From the NCBI RefSeq assembly GCF_001468265.1, contig NZ_LNRZ01000002.1, positions 434,001 to 498,000 of the forward strand: 64,000 nt of DNA, given 5' to 3'. The notes under the pieces are model-generated. The model had not been told where the DNA came from and ran no database searches. It was given only the letters and a program-made list of their open reading frames with translations. Positions 52,682 to 61,856 of this stretch are shown here, piece by piece (position 1 is the first letter of the stretch; every line of letters starts with the position of its first letter). Made by a program: the position numbers and the translations under genes. This stretch comes from Sphingopyxis sp. H050 (GTDB lineage Bacteria; Pseudomonadota; Alphaproteobacteria; Sphingomonadales; Sphingomonadaceae).

Positions 52682-54181
52682 CTAAGTTTGCCTACGCCGA
52701 AACGGCCGGTGCCGCCGCATCCAGTTGCGGCCGCGGTGCCAGCTTTTCCTGAGGCCGCGCTCGGTCAGACTTTCGAACATCGCGTCGGGGCTGGTGGGAT
52801 CGAGCAGTTCGTTCTCGGCAATAAACTCATCCATGGGTCCCGGCGGGACCAGGTCGAGCCATTCGAGCGAGCGGCCGCCGCTCCGCAACGCCTCGATCGT
52901 TTCGATGAGCGAGCCGTTGGTTTCGTAGCGACTGGCAACCTCGGCGGGCTCGACATCGAGATGCTCGGCGATCAGCGATTCCCGTAAGCGGCGGATCGTG
53001 GGCTCGGCGCCGTGATTCGCCGGCAGCGCCGTGTCGATCGTCACGTCGCACTCGCTGTCGAGGCCCATGGAGCGATTGTTGAGGTTCGCCGAGCCGATGC
53101 GGATCAGCCGGTCATCGACGATGGCGGTCTTGGCATGGACATAGATGGACTCGCCGCCCCTGGTCCGCGGATAATATACCCGCAGCCGGTCGCCGTGCTT
53201 CGTCTTGGCGATTTCGCGGACCAACTGCACGCGCGCGGCGTCCATCGCCATCTGCTCCAGCCAGCCATCCGCGGTTTCGGGCATCACCATGACGAATTCG
53301 GGCGGGTCGTCTTCGTTCAGCCGTTCGGCGATCGCGGCGGCGATCTTGCCGCAGGTGAAATATTGATTCTCGAAGTAGATGAAGCGTTTGGCGGCCGCGA
53401 TCATGTCGAGATAGAGCTGCTCGATCTCGCGGATTTCCTCATAGCCGTCATATTCGGCGCGGGTGCGCGAAATGGCGACATCGACGCCCTCGAAGTCGGG
53501 TTCGAGATCGTCGGGCCAGTTCTCACCCGTGCCGTTGAGATCGCGCAGCGGCTTTTTCGTCGCGCGCTGCCAGCGCTCATTGCCCAGATCGGCAAGCGCA
53601 TTGCCCACCGGACCCGCGAGCAGCATCGTGCTGTCATGCCACGGCATATAAGGTTTCCCGTCGGGCGCCGTCCGGCGCGGCTCGTCGTCGGTGTGATCGC
53701 GCGTGTCCCAGCGCCGCGCGCCGACGTCGATCCCGCCGCATACCGCGAGATGGTCGTCGAATACGGCGACCTTCTGGTGGTGGCTGCATCCCAGCGGATG
53801 CGCGCTGTCGAGGCGAAAGCTGATCGAACGCGTGAATTTCCACCGTGCGATCATCGCCAATATGCTGGGCAACACGATCTGCTTCAGCCCGCCGAAATTC
53901 CAACGAAGGATGTCGATATCGCGGTCGGGGCAGTTTTTCGCGAGGCGCAAAAGATAATGGCCGAGCGGTTCGCCCTTCCCTTGTCTGTCGGGCTTCAGCG
54001 ATATGCGCGGATCGAAGTCCCAGCCGATAAGCAGGATGCGTTCCTTGGCATCCGCCATCAGCTGTTCGAGCAGCGCGTAATAGTCCGCCGCATCGACGAT
54101 CATCCGCGCCTTGTCCGCGCGTTCGATCCGCCAGCAATTGCGGCCCTCGACGACAATGGGGGAAAGCGCGCCCTCGCTCAT
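52682..54181 (-). CDS. phospholipase D-family protein (two HKD motifs)
   Basis: 499 residues. HKD motif 1 is HHQKVAVFDDHLAVCGG near 133-149 and motif 2 is HAKTAIVDDRLIRIGSANLN near 349-368. Both halves of the pseudo-dimer are therefore complete. No signal peptide or membrane helix is visible, so it is likely cytoplasmic or peripheral. Phosphatidyl transfer (cardiolipin-like) or phospholipid hydrolysis are both possible. The start has no clear ribosome binding site. Confidence 0.9.
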   Translation of the reverse strand: MSEGALSPIVVEGRNCWRIERADKARMIVDAADYYALLEQLMADAKERILLIGWDFDPRISLKPDRQGKGEPLGHYLLRLAKNCPDRDIDILRWNFGGLKQIVLPSILAMIARWKFTRSISFRLDSAHPLGCSHHQKVAVFDDHLAVCGGIDVGARRWDTRDHTDDEPRRTAPDGKPYMPWHDSTMLLAGPVGNALADLGNERWQRATKKPLRDLNGTGENWPDDLEPDFEGVDVAISRTRAEYDGYEEIREIEQLYLDMIAAAKRFIYFENQYFTCGKIAAAIAERLNEDDPPEFVMVMPETADGWLEQMAMDAARVQLVREIAKTKHGDRLRVYYPRTRGGESIYVHAKTAIVDDRLIRIGSANLNNRSMGLDSECDVTIDTALPANHGAEPTIRRLRESLIAEHLDVEPAEVASRYETNGSLIETIEALRSGGRSLEWLDLVPPGPMDEFIAENELLDPTSPDAMFESLTERGLRKSWHRGRNWMRRHRPFRRRQT

Positions 54182-54521
54182 GCGGGCTCACACGCGCTTC
54201 GGGCGATTTGGTTGCCGGTCGCCGGCGCGGGCTCGAAAAATGCCCTTAAGGAGACAAAGGATACGGACGTGCGCGTCCGAAATGTCTCCTTTGTCGCTTT
54301 AAGCGGATGGCGCGGCGCTGACATTGGCGGCACGACGTGGAACGGGGGCGTGGCTATCATCCCGCAGGGTAGATCATGGCCGGATTTAATAGGAAAGGAT
54401 TTTTTGTTCGCCGATTAGATGGCGGTTTTCGGGCGGAGGAGGAGGTTGCCCCCCTCCTCTTGCACGAAGCGAACGACCTGGATCCACCCGAAGCGAGGTG
54501 GAGCCACTCGATCGGGCGCGG
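54182..54521. other. 340-bp gene-free region with inverted repeats
   Basis: No gene seen. At 54250-54289, GGAGACA pairs with TGTCTCC around an inner CGGACG/CGTCCG stem; the same stretch can alternatively pair GACAAAGG with CCTTTGTC (54288-54295). This lies about 70 bp upstream of the phospholipase D gene. At 54435-54461 a GGAGGAGGAGG/CCTCCTC hairpin lies just beyond the acyl-CoA dehydrogenase stop and may terminate that transcript. Confidence 0.5.
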
Positions 54522-56324
54522 TCAGGCCGCGAAGAACTGTTCGGGGGTCAGTTCCATCATCGCTTCGCTGCCCGCCTCGATCTTGCGGCGGAGCGCGCCG
54601 GCATCGGGGAGGAAGCGCTCGCCGAAGTGGCGCGCGGTGACGATCTTGGCCTCAAGGAAGTCCTTGTTGCCGCGGCCCTCGGCGAGCGCCTTCCGCGCTG
54701 CCTGCGCCATCATCAGCCACATCGAGCCGAGCGCAACGATGCCCATGATGTGCATATAGTGATGCGCGCCGGCGCCGATATTGTTCGGGTTCGCCATGCC
54801 GTTCTGCATGAACCACATGGTCGCGGCCTTCAGCTCGCCATTGGCCTTTTCGAGGCGGCCCGCGAAATCGGCGAGCGCTTCATTGCCCCTTGCCGCGGCG
54901 CATTCCTCGTCGATGATCGCAAAGAAGGCCTGGATCGCGCGGCCGCCGTTCTGAGCCAGCTTGCGGCCGACGAGATCCATCGCCTGCACGCCGTTCGCGC
55001 CTTCGTAGATCATCGTGATGCGGGCGTCGCGGACATACTGCGACATGCCATGTTCTTCGATATAGCCGTGGCCGCCGAAGACCTGCTGCGCGTTCGTCGC
55101 CACCTCATACCCCTTGTCGGTGCCATAGCCCTTGATGACGGGGGTGAGCAGGCTGACGAGATCGTCCGCCCGCTGGCGTTCTTCCTCGGTCTCGGCGGCA
55201 TGCGCGAGGTCGACCTGCAGCGCCCCCCAGAGGCAGAGCGCGCGGAGGCCCTCGACGACCGCCTTGCCGTCCATCAGCATCCGGCGGACGTCGGGGTGGA
55301 CGAAGAGAGGATCGGCCTTTTCCTGCGGATCCTGCGGGCCAGTGAGCGCGCGGCCCTGACGACGGTCCTGCGCGTAGCGGACGGCGTTCTGAAACGCGAT
55401 ATCGGCCTGGCCGAGACCCTGGATGCCGACGCCGAGGCGCGCGGCGTTCATCATCACGAACATCGCGGCGAGCCCCTTGTTCTCCTCGCCGACCATCCAG
55501 CCCTTCGCGCCGTCATAGTTCATGACGCAGGTCGAATTGGCGTGGATTCCCATCTTGTGCTCGATCGAGCCGCACTGGAGCGTGTTGCGTTCACCCAGCG
55601 AGCCGTCCTCGTTCACGAGGAACTTCGGCACGATGAAGAGCGAGATGCCCTTGACGCTGTCGGGTGCATCGGGGGTCTTGGCCAGCACGAGGTGAATGAT
55701 GTTGTCGGTCAGGTCATGCTCGCCAGACGAGATGAAGATCTTCGTGCCGGTGATGCCATAGCTGCCATCGGCATTCGGCACCGCGCGGGTGCGGATGAGG
55801 CCGAGGTCGGTGCCGCAATGCGGCTCGGTGAGGTTCATCGTCCCGCCCCACTCGCCCGAGATCATGCGCGGCGCATAGGTCGCCTTCTGCTCTTCCGAGC
55901 CCTTGACCAGGATGGCGGCGACCGCGGCCTGCGTCAGGCCGGGATACATCGAAAAGGCCTGGTTCGCGGCCATGCGATATTCCTCGACCGGGAAACCGAT
56001 GACGTGCGGCAGGCCCTGCCCACCGAACTGCTCGGGCTGGGTCAGCAGCGTCCAACCAGCGTCGCAATAGGCCTTATAGGCTTCCTTGAAGCCCTTGGGC
56101 GTCGTGACGGACCCGTCTTCGTGCCGCGTGCAGCCCTCCTGATCGCCCGAATAGTTGATCGGGAACAGGACTTCCTCGCAGAATTTGCCCGCTTCGGTCA
56201 GCACCGCCTCGACCATGTCGGGCGTGGCGTTGGCGAAGCCGGGCAGGTTCGAATAGCGTTCGATCCCGAGGACGTCGTTGATGAGGAAGAGAGTATCCTG
56301 AACGGGGGCACGATAGGCGGGCAT
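54522..56324 (-). CDS. acyl-CoA dehydrogenase, 600-residue type
   Basis: 600 residues. Beyond the ordinary acyl-CoA dehydrogenase core it has an extra N-terminal helical cap (1-60) and a C-terminal helical extension (from about 470), as in bacterial long FadE-like enzymes. [15 protein letters not shown] binds FAD; the catalytic Glu441 is in [10 protein letters not shown]. The chain length of the substrate is unknown. It follows the MerR gene by 63 bp on the same strand, so control by that regulator is likely. Confidence 0.93.
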   Translation of the reverse strand: MPAYRAPVQDTLFLINDVLGIERYSNLPGFANATPDMVEAVLTEAGKFCEEVLFPINYSGDQEGCTRHEDGSVTTPKGFKEAYKAYCDAGWTLLTQPEQFGGQGLPHVIGFPVEEYRMAANQAFSMYPGLTQAAVAAILVKGSEEQKATYAPRMISGEWGGTMNLTEPHCGTDLGLIRTRAVPNADGSYGITGTKIFISSGEHDLTDNIIHLVLAKTPDAPDSVKGISLFIVPKFLVNEDGSLGERNTLQCGSIEHKMGIHANSTCVMNYDGAKGWMVGEENKGLAAMFVMMNAARLGVGIQGLGQADIAFQNAVRYAQDRRQGRALTGPQDPQEKADPLFVHPDVRRMLMDGKAVVEGLRALCLWGALQVDLAHAAETEEERQRADDLVSLLTPVIKGYGTDKGYEVATNAQQVFGGHGYIEEHGMSQYVRDARITMIYEGANGVQAMDLVGRKLAQNGGRAIQAFFAIIDEECAAARGNEALADFAGRLEKANGELKAATMWFMQNGMANPNNIGAGAHHYMHIMGIVALGSMWLMMAQAARKALAEGRGNKDFLEAKIVTARHFGERFLPDAGALRRKIEAGSEAMMELTPEQFFAA

Positions 56325-56387
56325 GACTCATCTTTCTGGAAAGCGGCGGTTGGCAATTATCTCACCCGGGGAGGCTGGAGCCGAAGC

Positions 56388-56819
56388 TCAGCGCACTGTC
56401 TGGCCGGCTTCGACCTTTTTCACCATATCGATGAAGCGTTTCAGTTCCTCGACGGCGCTGTCGATATCGTCGCGCTGGCGCTGAAGCAGACTGATCCGCT
56501 GCTGGCACTTTTCGATCGTCACCTGACGCTGCAACTTGCGGCCGTCGCCGACGTCGTAAAGATCGATCATCTCGCGAATGTCGGCCAGGCTGAATCCCGT
56601 GCGTTTCGCGCGCAGGATCCACGCGAGCCTGGCCCGATCGCGCTTCGAATAAATGCGCGACAGACCCTTGCGCGACGGACTGATGAGGCCTTCGTCCTCA
56701 TAGAAGCGGAGCGCGCGGGCGGTAACGCCGAATTCGGTCGAAAGATCGGTGATGCTGAACTGGTCACGACCGAGATGATCGGGCGTATCGATATGGGCGT
56801 GGCCGTATTCTTCGGTCAT
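56388..56819 (-). CDS. MerR-family regulator, LiuR-like
   Basis: 143 residues. Winged helix at about 20-90 (FSITDLSTEFGVTARALRFYEDEGLISP..., RIYSKRDRARLAWILRAKR) and a coiled-coil dimerisation helix (100-140). No metal-binding cysteines of the classical MerR type are seen apart from one (KCQQR). The ATG at 56819 lies 20 bp from a perfect TTGACGT-N2-ACGTCAA palindrome, the type of site bound by LiuR regulators of branched-chain amino acid breakdown. Autoregulation with the acyl-CoA dehydrogenase gene is inferred. Confidence 0.84.
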   Translation of the reverse strand: MTEEYGHAHIDTPDHLGRDQFSITDLSTEFGVTARALRFYEDEGLISPSRKGLSRIYSKRDRARLAWILRAKRTGFSLADIREMIDLYDVGDGRKLQRQVTIEKCQQRISLLQRQRDDIDSAVEELKRFIDMVKKVEAGQTVR

Positions 56820-56838
56820 GGCGCGAGAATAGTTTCCG

Positions 56839-56854
56839 TTGACGTGAACGTCAA
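56839..56854. promoter_or_regulatory. LiuR-type operator
   Basis: TTGACGTGAACGTCAA: perfect 7-bp arms around GA. It is located 20 bp upstream of the MerR start codon. It resembles the published consensus for LiuR (ACGT-N2-ACGT with flanking TT/AA). Confidence 0.6.
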
Positions 56855-56884
56855 GTCTGACCCGCTTTTGGAGAATCGTCCGCG

Positions 56885-57424
56885 TCAAGCACCGCAGGGC
56901 CGGACGACATTGCCCCGTCTGTCGCGCATCTGCAAGCGTTTCGCGTCATCCTCCGACCAGCTCGCGCGCGGCAGGAACAGCCCCGACAGCGAGGCGCGCG
57001 ACGGACAAAGACTGTCGCACTGCGACGGCAGGCTGCCTGGCATCCGCAGTTCGTCCTCCTCCTCATGCACGACCGCCTCGCAGCCTTCGGCGCCCGCAAA
57101 GCGCATCCGCCAGCTATCGCCGTCGCGGACGATGGTGCCGCTCGCGGTGCACGACAGGCCGGGACCATAAGACGCTGTCAGCGCGAAACGCCATTGGCCG
57201 GCGCCATCGGGAACGGCGCACATGGCATCGCGGCCGAGATCGTGCGCGCGTTCGAAGACGCCGGTCGGCGTCGCGGTATCGGGCCTGACCACACCGCGTT
57301 CGCGTGCCGCCATTTCGAGCGGGTTGTCGGCGTCGATCGGGCCATCGCCGGACGGCGTGCCCCGTTCGCAGCCCGCGAACAACAGGGGGAGCGCCAGCCA
57401 CAGGACGCGCCGATCAGGCGTCAT
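56885..57424 (-). CDS. lipoprotein of unknown function
   Basis: 179 residues. ATG at 57424 opens a lipoprotein signal ([10 protein letters not shown], Cys near 18). The mature part has several cysteines ([26 protein letters not shown]), fits a small beta-sandwich exported domain, and includes a C-terminal [17 protein letters not shown] segment. I do not recognise a function. It overlaps the 3' end of hisI by 11 bp, so it is co-transcribed with it. Confidence 0.68.
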   Translation of the reverse strand: MTPDRRVLWLALPLLFAGCERGTPSGDGPIDADNPLEMAARERGVVRPDTATPTGVFERAHDLGRDAMCAVPDGAGQWRFALTASYGPGLSCTASGTIVRDGDSWRMRFAGAEGCEAVVHEEEDELRMPGSLPSQCDSLCPSRASLSGLFLPRASWSEDDAKRLQMRDRRGNVVRPCGA

Positions 57425-57788
57425 CGCCGAGGAAGGTGATCGAGCCATCGGCCTCGACGCGGCGATAGAAGCAGGAACGGCGGCCCGTGTGGCAGGCGGG
57501 GCCTTCGGGCGTGACGCGCAGCAGCAAGGCATCCTGATCGCAGTCGACGCGCATCTCGGCGAGCGCGAGCCGGTTGCCCGACGTCTCGCCCTTGAGCCAG
57601 AGCGAACGGCGCGAACGCGACCAGAAATGCGCGAATCCGGTCTGGTGCGTCAGGCGGATCGCGTCGGCGTTCATATGGGCGACCATCAGCAGCGCGCCAC
57701 TTGCCGCATCGACCACGATCGCGGTTACGAGACCCGCCGCATCGAAGTGCGGCAGAAAGCGGTCGGTTTCGTCCCTGTTCTGGTCCAT
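57414..57788 (-). CDS. hisI: phosphoribosyl-AMP cyclohydrolase
   Basis: 124 residues, HisI alone without the HisE domain. It opens the adenine ring of PR-AMP in histidine synthesis. [10 protein letters not shown] holds the Mg-binding Asp residues, and [12 protein letters not shown] the zinc cysteines. The ATG at 57788 gives the usual length; upstream codons open to 57884 look non-coding. It is separate from other his genes in this window. Confidence 0.94.
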   Translation of the reverse strand: MDQNRDETDRFLPHFDAAGLVTAIVVDAASGALLMVAHMNADAIRLTHQTGFAHFWSRSRRSLWLKGETSGNRLALAEMRVDCDQDALLLRVTPEGPACHTGRRSCFYRRVEADGSITFLGDDA

Positions 57789-57931
57789 GGTCAAGCGCTT
57801 TAGATCAGGATTGCCGCCGCTGTCACCCCTCACGCCGGGGCGGTGTTGCAATAGTGTGAAGTTGGGGGGCGACATTTGGAACAACCCTCCCTATATGCGC
57901 GGCAGTCATCGCCCCTCGCTGCCGGAACGAC

Positions 57932-59389
57932 ATGCTGACGACCCACCCTTTCGACGACGACAAGCTCCGCGAGGAGTGCGGCGTTTTTGGTATTCATGGC
58001 GCCGAGAGCGCCGCCGCGGTCGTTGCTCTGGGGCTCCATGCCCTGCAGCACCGCGGACAGGAGGCCGCGGGCATCACCGCCTTCGACGGCAAGGACTTCC
58101 ATACGCATCGCGCCATGGGACATGTTGCGGGCAATTTCGACCGCGACGACATCATGCGCCAGCTCGGCGGCCCGTCGTCGATCGGCCATGTCCGTTATTC
58201 GACGACCGGCGAAACCGCGCTCCGCAACGTCCAACCGCTGTTCGCGGATCTCGCGACCGGCGGCTTCGCGGTCGCGCATAACGGCAATATCTCGAACGCG
58301 ACAGCGCTGCGCAAAATCCTGGTTCGTCGGGGCTCGATCTTCCAGTCGACCAGCGATACCGAGGTGATCATCCACCTCGTCGCGACGTCGAATTACCGCA
58401 CCCTGCTCGACCGTTTCATCGACGCGCTGAAACAGGTCGAGGGCGCCTATTCGCTGATCTGCCTGACCGCGGAGGGCATGATCGGCTGCCGCGACCCGCT
58501 CGGCATCCGCCCGCTGGTGATCGGGAAGCTCGGCGACGCGCATATCCTGGCGTCCGAAACGGTTGCGCTCGACGTGGTCGGCGCCGATTTCGTCCGCTCG
58601 GTCGAACCCGGTGAGCTGGTGATCATCCGGGACGGCCAGCTGACCTCGCACCGCCCCTTCGCCGAGCGCGATCCGCGGCCGTGCATCTTCGAATATGTCT
58701 ATTTTTCGCGTCCCGATTCGATCGTCGAGGGCACGAGCGTCTATTCGGTCCGCAAGGCGATCGGCGCCGAGCTGGCGCGCGAAAATCCGGTCGAGGCCGA
58801 TCTGGTCATCCCCGTGCCCGATTCGGGGACGCCGGCGGCGCTGGGCTATGCCCAGGAATCGGGCATTCCCTTTGAGCTGGGGATCATCCGGTCGCACTAT
58901 GTCGGACGCACGTTCATCCAGCCCGGCGACAAGGTCCGCCACCTCGGCGTCAAGCTGAAGCATAATGCCAACCGCGCACTCATCCAGGGCAAGCGCATCA
59001 TCCTGATCGACGATTCGATCGTGCGTGGGACGACCAGCCTGAAGATCGTGCAGATGATGCGCGACGCCGGCGCGGCCGAGGTGCATATGCGCATCGCCAG
59101 CCCGCCGACGCAGCACAGCTGTTTCTATGGCGTCGATACGCCCGAGCGCGCGAAGCTGCTCGCGGCGCAGATGACGATCGGACAGATGGCGAACTTCATC
59201 AACGCCGACAGCCTAGCGTTCCTGACGATCGACGGCCTGTACCGCGCGCTCGGCGAGGTCGATCGCAACGATCGCAAGCCGCAATATTGCGACGCCTGCT
59301 TTACGGGCGATTATCCGACCACCTTGACCGACTTCGACGAGAATAGCGTCGATGACCAATTTTCGCTGCTTGCCGAGCGGGTTGTCTGA
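57932..59389 (+). CDS. purF: amidophosphoribosyltransferase
   Basis: 485 residues. It transfers ammonia from glutamine to PRPP in the first committed step of purine synthesis. A 15-residue propeptide ends before Cys16 (EE-CGVFGIHG), the N-terminal nucleophile of the glutaminase domain. The PRPP loop is LIDDSIVRGTT at 358-368. CDACFTGDYP and HSCFYG near the C-terminus, with RPCIF, provide the cysteines for an oxygen-sensitive 4Fe-4S cluster as in B. subtilis PurF. The ATG has a weak ribosome binding site. Confidence 0.97.
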   Translation: MLTTHPFDDDKLREECGVFGIHGAESAAAVVALGLHALQHRGQEAAGITAFDGKDFHTHRAMGHVAGNFDRDDIMRQLGGPSSIGHVRYSTTGETALRNVQPLFADLATGGFAVAHNGNISNATALRKILVRRGSIFQSTSDTEVIIHLVATSNYRTLLDRFIDALKQVEGAYSLICLTAEGMIGCRDPLGIRPLVIGKLGDAHILASETVALDVVGADFVRSVEPGELVIIRDGQLTSHRPFAERDPRPCIFEYVYFSRPDSIVEGTSVYSVRKAIGAELARENPVEADLVIPVPDSGTPAALGYAQESGIPFELGIIRSHYVGRTFIQPGDKVRHLGVKLKHNANRALIQGKRIILIDDSIVRGTTSLKIVQMMRDAGAAEVHMRIASPPTQHSCFYGVDTPERAKLLAAQMTIGQMANFINADSLAFLTIDGLYRALGEVDRNDRKPQYCDACFTGDYPTTLTDFDENSVDDQFSLLAERVV

Positions 59390-59393
59390 CGAC

Positions 59394-60128
59394 ATGACCA
59401 ATGCGTCTCAAGAGCTTTTGGGCCAGGTCGCGCTTGTCACCGGCGCAAGCCGCGGCATCGGGGAAGCCATCGCCTATTCGCTGGCGACGCGTGGCGCCCA
59501 TGTCGTGATCACGGCGCGCACGGCGGGCGGGCTCGAGGAACTCGAAGACCGCATCCACAATGCCGGCGGCAGCGCGACGATCGCGCCGCTCGATCTGACC
59601 GATGGCGACAGCATCGCCCGGCTCGCGAGCGCGATGGCCGAGCGCTGGCAGAAGCTCGACATGCTGGTGCTGAACGCGGCGATGCTCGGCACCCTGACCC
59701 CGGTCGCGGCGATCGACGGCAAGGAATTCAACAAGCTGCTGACGCTCAACCTGATCGCGCAGCAAGCGCTGATCGCCAATTTCGATCCCCTGCTCCGCCG
59801 TTCGGACCGCGGCCGGCTGGTCGCGCTGACGAGCAGCGTCGCGCGCGAACCGCGCGCCTATTGGGGCGCCTACGCCGCGTCGAAGGCAGCGCTGGAGGCG
59901 CTCGTCACGAGCTATGGCGCCGAAATGCGCAATATTTCGACGGTGCGCACCGCGATCCTCGATCCCGGCGGCACCCGGACGCAAATGCGCGCCCGCGCCT
60001 ATCCGGGCGAGGATCCGAAGAGCATCAAGGACCCCGAAGCGGTCGGCGAGTTCGTCGGCAATCTGATGGTCGAAGGATTCGACAGCACCGCTTTCCATGC
60101 ACTGCCGAAGGTCATGGAAAAAGCTTAA
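59394..60128 (+). CDS. short-chain dehydrogenase/reductase
   Basis: 244 residues. The NAD(P) motif TGASRGIG is at 16-23, NAA near 87-89 and the catalytic YAASK with Ser in LTSSVAR. The Asn-Ser-Tyr-Lys tetrad looks complete. The substrate is unknown. The ATG at 59394 lies 4 bp after the purF stop; a start at 59352 would overlap purF by 38 nt and was not chosen. Confidence 0.9.
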   Translation: MTNASQELLGQVALVTGASRGIGEAIAYSLATRGAHVVITARTAGGLEELEDRIHNAGGSATIAPLDLTDGDSIARLASAMAERWQKLDMLVLNAAMLGTLTPVAAIDGKEFNKLLTLNLIAQQALIANFDPLLRRSDRGRLVALTSSVAREPRAYWGAYAASKAALEALVTSYGAEMRNISTVRTAILDPGGTRTQMRARAYPGEDPKSIKDPEAVGEFVGNLMVEGFDSTAFHALPKVMEKA

Positions 60129-60188
60129 CACCATGTTCGTGTTCCTGCACTAAGAGAGCCGCATAAGAGGGCTTGCGAGGGCGCGGGA

Positions 60189-60575
60189 ATGACCAAGAAT
60201 ATTTTGCGGACGGTGATTGCCGCGGTGATCGGCATCGTTGTGGCGTTCGGGCTGCTGACTGTCTTCTGGATTGCCGGCAATGCAATATCGCCCAGCGTCG
60301 AAAATCTCGATACCGGTGAAACCTTCGTTCCGCTGGCACCTACGTTAGCGCTTATCGTTGGCTGGTTCGTCGGCACGTTTGCTGGTAGCTGGCTTGCGAT
60401 GCGGGTTTCGGTCGGCACCGGCGCAGGCTGGGTCGTTGCGGGCTCCGTTATTGGCGCCGCACTCTATCGTGCCGTCACACCTCTCGACGAATGGTGGATT
60501 CTCGTTCTCGCCGTCCTTGTGCCCGTCGCTGCCGCATGGCTTGCGCAACGCGCGACTAGAATCATTAGCGAATAA
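60189..60575 (+). CDS. small four-helix membrane protein of unknown function
   Basis: 128 residues. Hydrophobic segments at about 6-30, 48-68, 77-95 and 100-120 with short Gly-rich loops. No family recognised. It is somewhat less GC-rich than the neighbours. A 76-bp palindromic repeat begins 5 bp after its stop. Confidence 0.65.
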   Translation: MTKNILRTVIAAVIGIVVAFGLLTVFWIAGNAISPSVENLDTGETFVPLAPTLALIVGWFVGTFAGSWLAMRVSVGTGAGWVVAGSVIGAALYRAVTPLDEWWILVLAVLVPVAAAWLAQRATRIISE

Positions 60576-60579
60576 GTCC

Positions 60580-60655
60580 GTCGCCCCCGCGAAGGCGGGG
60601 GCCACAATCGGCATAGCGCAAGGCTGCCAGCGGCCCCCGCCTTCGCGGGGGCGAC
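60580..60655. repeat. 76-bp palindromic repeat, GTCGCCCCCGCG family, copy 2
   Basis: Same arms as the element at 36259-36334, same length and closely similar interior. It lies between two converging genes, where it may also terminate both transcripts. Confidence 0.92.
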
Positions 60656-60663
60656 GTTCTAAC

Positions 60664-61836
60664 TTATCTGGCGCCTTCCCTGTCGACGGCCACCTGCACG
60701 GCCTTGTAAAACGCCTCGCGCGCCTTGCCGACACCCTCGGGGTCGGTTGCCGTCGGCCAGTTGCCGTTCGATGCGATCACCAGCTTGCGCTTGGGATCGA
60801 TGAATATCCCCTGACCGAAAATGCCCTGCGCGGCGAAACTGCCGTCGTCGTTGGTCCACCATTGATAGCCATAACCGCGACCCGGCTGATCGATTCCCGC
60901 CTGCTTGGTGGTCGCGGATGCGAGCCAGTCTTCGGGCAGCACCTTCTGCCCGCCCGCGACGCCGCCATTCAGGATGAATTGGCCCAATCGCGCATAGTCC
61001 TTCAGGCTCGCCGAGATGCAGCAGCCGCTGATCTCGTGTCCCGTCGGGCCAAGCATCCACACTGCATCCTGCTCCATCCCGAAAGGCTTCCACACCTTTT
61101 CCGAGAGATAGTCGGAGAGCGTCTTGCCCGTCGCGCTGGACACGAGCACGCCGATCAGATTGGTCTCGCCGGTCTTGTACACCCATTTCGACCCGGCGGG
61201 CGCTTCGCGCGGCAAGGTCTTCATATAGCTGACGGTTATGTCCTCCCCCGCGACCGGCTTTTGCAGGTTGAACTGCGCGACATCGGACTTGGGATCGGTA
61301 TAATCCTCGTTCCATTTGACGCCCGACGTCATGGTGAGCAGCTGGCGCACGCTGACATCGTCATAGGCCGAGCCCTTGAGGCCCGGAATGTAAGCGGTGA
61401 CCTTGTCGTCCAGGCTCTTGATATAGCCGTCCTTTACCGCCGCGCCGACGAGGGTCGACGTGAAGCTCTTGGCGACCGAGAAGCTGGTCCAGCGTCCGCC
61501 GCCGTCATAACCCAGCGCATATTTTTCGAGCCGGATCTGGCCGTCCTGCACGATGATCAGCCCGGCGTTGCGCTGCTTCGCCATATGCGCATCGACGTCG
61601 AGGCCGATGTCGAGCGGCTTGCCCTGCGGCAGCGGATAGACGGTGCCGCCGGCCCTGATCGTGTTGACGACGACCTTTGGAACCGTCTCCATCGTGCGAA
61701 AGGCGACGTCGCGTTGATCCTGGGTCCAGAAGAGCACGTTGAGATCCTTTGGCAGATTATCGGTGGTTTGCGTGGATGCGGGAACGCCGGCTCCCGCTGC
61801 CGCGCACAGGAGCGCGGCCGCCAATAATCGTCGCAT
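60664..61836 (-). CDS. serine hydrolase (class C beta-lactamase-like fold), exported
   Basis: 390 residues. ATG at 61836 follows GGGGAG and opens a signal peptide (MRRLLAAALLCAAAGAGVPA). The SxxK motif is Ser120-Lys123 in SFSVAKSFTS. The second motif is less clear (YKTGETN instead of the usual Y-x-N). Relatives are esterases, D-aminopeptidases or peptidoglycan enzymes rather than true beta-lactamases. Open frame further upstream is antisense-like composition inside the next gene. Confidence 0.87.
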   Translation of the reverse strand: MRRLLAAALLCAAAGAGVPASTQTTDNLPKDLNVLFWTQDQRDVAFRTMETVPKVVVNTIRAGGTVYPLPQGKPLDIGLDVDAHMAKQRNAGLIIVQDGQIRLEKYALGYDGGGRWTSFSVAKSFTSTLVGAAVKDGYIKSLDDKVTAYIPGLKGSAYDDVSVRQLLTMTSGVKWNEDYTDPKSDVAQFNLQKPVAGEDITVSYMKTLPREAPAGSKWVYKTGETNLIGVLVSSATGKTLSDYLSEKVWKPFGMEQDAVWMLGPTGHEISGCCISASLKDYARLGQFILNGGVAGGQKVLPEDWLASATTKQAGIDQPGRGYGYQWWTNDDGSFAAQGIFGQGIFIDPKRKLVIASNGNWPTATDPEGVGKAREAFYKAVQVAVDREGAR

Positions 61837-61856
61837 CTGTCTCTCCCCTCCTGTTT

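Noticed and set aside
54498..57170. 890-codon open frame on the plus strand
   Set aside because: Antisense to the acyl-CoA dehydrogenase, MerR and lipoprotein genes; Arg/Asp/Val-rich with no domain.
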